Source: Lithospermum erythrorhizon (taxonomy: Eukaryota; Streptophyta; Magnoliopsida; Boraginales; Boraginaceae). From it: 64,000 nucleotides of DNA. The notes under the pieces are model-generated. The model saw only the letters and a list, made by a program, of their open reading frames with translations. It searched no databases and was not told the DNA's origin. The first letter of the stretch is position 1; each line of letters starts with the position of its first letter. Of this stretch, positions 61,721-64,000 are shown piece by piece. Both the position numbers and the translations under genes were made by a program. The DNA lies in assembly GCA_019722365.1 (NCBI GenBank), contig JADFUC010001417.1:124001-188000 (forward strand), read 5' to 3'.

Positions 61721-64000
61721 GGAATATTATATTCCTTTCATTCTTCTTCTTTTTCTTTTCAAATTTTGGTATTTATTGTTACAGCATTCACACTAGTTTT
61801 TTATTAAAATTCTTAAAATTTATTTTCAATATCAAACTTTATTATTTTAAGACTTATATTTTAACTTTTGAAACAAAATTAAATTTTCCAATTTTCAAAT
61901 CATTAAAATGAAGCTTTTAGTCTGAAGGAGTCTCCAAATTTTACAGACTTCCTTCCTATTTTGTGAGTCGAATGGGTTTGGAGAATCTAGTACAATTGTT
62001 CTTACACGCAATCAAATTCGATCTCGTCATTACAAAATAATAACTTGTCATTACTAGTCTTGCTCTAATAATTTACTTCCTTCAACCCACTTTAATTGTC
62101 GTTTAACTTTTTTGAATACTTCGACCATCAATTATTAATTAATCATTATTCTAAAAAATATAAAATTTATATAAATTGATTCATCTTTTAAAAATAGTTT
62201 CATAATATTATTTTTAATATAATTAAAGATTAATTAAAGATTAATCAAGATCAAAGAGCATGGTAGTTTCGGCTTAAAATTGACGGTTCGAAATTCACTT
62301 TTTTTTATATATAAATTAGCGAATTTAAGAGTAATCAATACCTCCTCGTAAGTTTTTTTGAGTACTGCATCATTGAAATATCGACTATTCACTTCATTCT
62401 TAAATTGTCGAGTTTAAATTTTTGATACATTTTTTTATAAATTTTAAATTATCATATTTTTTGTATTTATAATATAATATTTGATATAAAATATATTCCT
62501 TACTAAAAAGTAAAAAATATTTTAAAAATTTAAAATTTATTAATTTGGATCATGAAAAGTAGTACTCCGTAAAATTAAGACTATTTTTTAAGATTTTACG
62601 CAAGTAGTAGTACAAGTCAAGTGTCGTGATGCCGCAAATGCTGACTTTTCCCATACAAATTTCTACTTTGCACGTGATTGATGTTTTTTTAATTTCGTTT
62701 TATAATTGTTGGATAAGGTTTTTATTTGTATGGTGATGGGCTGATGGCAAGCAACATGTTTCATAAAAAAGAGTTTTTCTATCGAGTGTTCTTAGGACAT
62801 TTTATTAAAAAAAATTGAAAATAAAATATAATATTTAAAAACAAATGAGGAAAGTTATTTTATAAATATTTTCATATAAAATTTCAAACACGATACAAAT
62901 CTTCTACTAAATAATTTTTTGTTGACATCTTAACTGTAGAGAAACAATCCTGAAAATAATAAGAAACATATTACAAAAACTAACTATTACAAAAATCGAA
63001 TCAAACCCAATCCAATTACAAAATGAAACACTAAATTAAAACAGATTGAATAACAATCCAATCGATGACCAAGTTTTGTATACACAATCTCCTTAAAACA
63101 ATTTCACCCTCATTTCGTAGGTACTTAGAATATAGAAGGATCTTGTTTCCCAGGATAAAATGGTATCCTATAAGAGTGTTAGAAGCACTCTAACCTTCAC
63201 AACGAATTTCAGACGAGCAATACTATTACCAATAAACAAATAAAGTAAGAAATGAAGAGCAATTTTTTTTTTTTGCCAAGTTGCGTGTTTCTTCTTTGTC
63301 CGTAAAACCAGGAGGAGCTGAACAATATAGTGCAAATTAATCCATACCATCAACCTCCCCATTACTGAGCCATAATGGAAAGAGAAACTTAAGAAACATT
63401 TGGATTTTGATATCTAGACCATTTCAGTTATTGAAAGCTTCGTTTGGTATGCAAAAAACGAGACTTGGTAATCAGAAGACCTCCAAAACTCCAAGGCCCT
63501 GCTCTCGAACTAATGTCCTATAATATCAAGCCGTACTAATGATTTATATCTGTCCAACAGTGCACGCTTCATACACCCGAGGGGGCCTAGATATACCCAT
63601 AAGTACACATGTTTACACTTCCATGTTTGGAAATCACATTAATAGTGGATTACTCAAAATATTTTGGAAATCACAAAATATATTCTCAATTTTGATATTT
63701 GATGACGAATATATGAAAAGATAACACTTTAAACGTAAACAAATAGTATGAGCTTTTGACAAGTAGAACTTGTCTAAATGTCCAGAATACACCTTTCAAG
63801 TGTAACCCCATCAACAATAGTCAAAAGTGTTTCTCATATCACCTGTACTTTAGATCTAGAAACTCTCTTTGTTCGTGAATGTTCAACCAAACACTCAAAA
63901 AAAATCAGAATGAAAAATGTCATGGTAATTATATATTTTTATATTAAAAAATAATAATTATGATTTTTATTTGTATCTTATAGTTTTTTTAAAATTTAAA
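61721..64000. other. AT-rich intergenic DNA at the right edge
   Basis: Low-GC sequence with homopolymer runs and short chance open frames (63168-63362, 63539-63724). No gene, RNA or repeat pair could be supported. Confidence 0.5.

Overview
This window is nuclear DNA from a flowering plant, most likely a eudicot. The evidence is GT-AG introns in AT-rich DNA, four plant housekeeping gene models with plant-specific architectures, and long Ty1/copia and Ty3/gypsy retrotransposon blocks. The species cannot be named from sequence alone.

Four protein-coding genes can be assembled exon by exon. They are: (1) an EMSY-LIKE (EML) chromatin reader with ENT and Agenet/Tudor domains, 172-3263 (+), possibly missing 5' exons beyond the window edge; (2) a chloroplast WCRKC-type thioredoxin-like protein, 21852-23272 (+), 5 exons, 188 aa; (3) an INT4/INT2-type inositol transporter, 23935-29072 (-), 7 exons, 583 aa; (4) an organellar alkaline/neutral invertase of family GH100, 57609-61378 (-), 6 exons, 674 aa. 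In genes 2-4 every splice phase closes to an uninterrupted frame.

The rest is mostly transposable-element DNA. 4.6-20.7 kb holds inverted copia LTRs, a minus-strand copia element (protease, integrase, RT and RNase H remnants) and a truncated minus-strand gypsy element (gag, protease, RT, RNase H) with a roughly 2.8 kb LTR carrying a hairpin minisatellite. 33.4-51.5 kb is a second block. It is bounded by roughly 0.95 kb plus-oriented direct repeats and contains a solo gypsy LTR, a second minus-strand copia element of the same family as the first, and an unidentified minus-strand element with an LTR-like end. Smaller elements include tRNA-derived SINE copies in and around the thioredoxin and transporter genes, a TRIM-like direct-repeat element in transporter intron 1, a TA-flanked MITE at 31.9 kb and a nested MITE pair at 53.5-54.0 kb.

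The genes do not form a pathway or operon. The transporter (myo-inositol uptake) and the invertase (sucrose cleavage) both concern carbohydrates, but nothing in the sequence links them. I found no CRISPR array, tRNA or rRNA gene, and no convincing new biological system. The best leads are the TE architecture, gene-intron insertions, and a contrast between intact genes and frameshift-riddled repeats that may partly reflect assembly quality.
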